Shown: positions 6,566 to 7,055 of the stretch, piece after piece
Numbering within the stretch: the first letter of the stretch is position 1
Layout: each line of letters begins with the position of its first letter
Assembly (NCBI GenBank): GCA_947086625.1
Contig: CAMTZV010000068.1
Coordinates: 1 to 7,055, forward strand
Length of the DNA stretch: 7,055 bases
Source of the DNA: an uncultured bacterium
Lineage (GTDB): Bacteria; Bacillota; Clostridia; Lachnospirales; Lachnospiraceae
Direction of reading: 5' to 3'
Notes under the pieces: generated by a model
Databases searched by the model: none
The model's input: only the letters and a program-made list of their open reading frames with translations
What the model was told of the DNA's origin: nothing
Translations under genes and position numbers: made by a program

Positions 6566-7055
6566 ATGAGCGATATTTTAGAGCAGCTGGCGGGCTACGG
6601 CGTCGTACCTGTCGTTGTATTGAACCGTGCCGAGGACGCAAAGCCTTTAGCGGAGGCGCTTTGCAAGGGCGGCTTAAAGTGTGCCGAGGTGACGTTCCGC
6701 ACTGACGCGGCGGAGGAGTCCATCAAGATCATGACCGAGAACTTCCCGGACATGCTCGTGGGCGCGGGTACCGTACTCACCATCGATCAGGTAGACCGTG
6801 CGGTGGCGGCGGGCGCGAAGTTTATCGTAAGCCCCGGCTTCGACCCGGAGATCGTCGACTACTGCCTGGAAAAGGATATCCTTGTACTGCCCGGCTGCGT
6901 GACCCCCTCCGAGGTTGCACAGGGCGTCAAGCGCGGCTTAAAGGTGCTCAAGTTCTTCCCGGCGGAGCAGGCAGGCGGCCTTGCGATGATCAAGGCGATG
7001 GCAGCGCCGTACACGAGCGTGAAGTTTATGCCCACCGGCGGCATCAGCGCGAAGA
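6566..7055 (+). CDS. eda: KHG/KDPG aldolase (3' end beyond the window)
   Basis: A class I aldolase that splits 2-keto-3-deoxy-6-phosphogluconate to pyruvate and glyceraldehyde 3-phosphate, and 4-hydroxy-2-oxoglutarate to pyruvate and glyoxylate. The visible 163 residues show VVPVVVL (13-19), the catalytic Glu41 and phosphate-site Arg45 in EVTFRT, GAGTVLT (66-72), SPGFDP (89-94), LPGCVTPSE (108-116), the Schiff-base Lys129 in LKFFPAE, and MPTGGIS (155-161). The family is usually about 205-215 residues, so some 45-50 are missing at the right edge. The AGGAG (6552-6556) is 9 nt before ATG 6566. The gap of 54 bases after the SDR gene is A-rich and has no convincing terminator, so it belongs to the same operon. 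Its phosphorylated substrate requires a KDG kinase, not visible here. Confidence 0.95.
   Translation, partial: MSDILEQLAGYGVVPVVVLNRAEDAKPLAEALCKGGLKCAEVTFRTDAAEESIKIMTENFPDMLVGAGTVLTIDQVDRAVAAGAKFIVSPGFDPEIVDYCLEKDILVLPGCVTPSEVAQGVKRGLKVLKFFPAEQAGGLAMIKAMAAPYTSVKFMPTGGISAK

Overview
The window looks like chromosomal DNA from a GC-rich gut Clostridia, most likely a Lachnospiraceae member. The evidence is protein style (a CoaBC with a GFSMETE motif, a cytoplasmic DUF5107-TPR protein, and a KduI / gluconate-5-dehydrogenase-like SDR / KDPG aldolase set), strong AGGAGG-type ribosome binding sites, and compact same-strand gene order. The taxon is an inference from these features; no database was searched.

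All recognisable genes lie on the + strand in two transcription units. Unit 1 (1-4675) holds the last 22 codons of an unidentified protein, then coaBC (coenzyme A synthesis) overlapping it at an ATGA junction. After a 44-base gap comes a very large gene for a 1090-residue protein: an N-terminal DUF5107 beta-rich domain plus a long TPR-like helical C-terminal half. The unit closes with an intrinsic terminator.

Unit 2 (from about 4732 to the right edge) starts at a well-formed sigma-A-type promoter with a near-perfect 16-bp palindrome just downstream of the expected start site, which is a good operator candidate. It encodes KduI (zinc-dependent 5-keto-4-deoxyuronate isomerase), a KduD/gluconate 5-dehydrogenase-type SDR, and the first 163 codons of a KHG/KDPG aldolase (Eda). 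Together they form the lower route by which unsaturated uronates, released by lyases from pectin or other uronic-acid polysaccharides, are turned into 2-keto-3-deoxygluconate and, after phosphorylation, into pyruvate and glyceraldehyde 3-phosphate. The KDG kinase needed between the SDR and the aldolase is not in the window and may lie beyond the right edge.

I did not see a mobile element, CRISPR array, tRNA, rRNA or defence system. The least understood item is the DUF5107-TPR protein. The most testable new observation is the palindrome at the uronate operon promoter. All non-coding gaps are under 200 bases.
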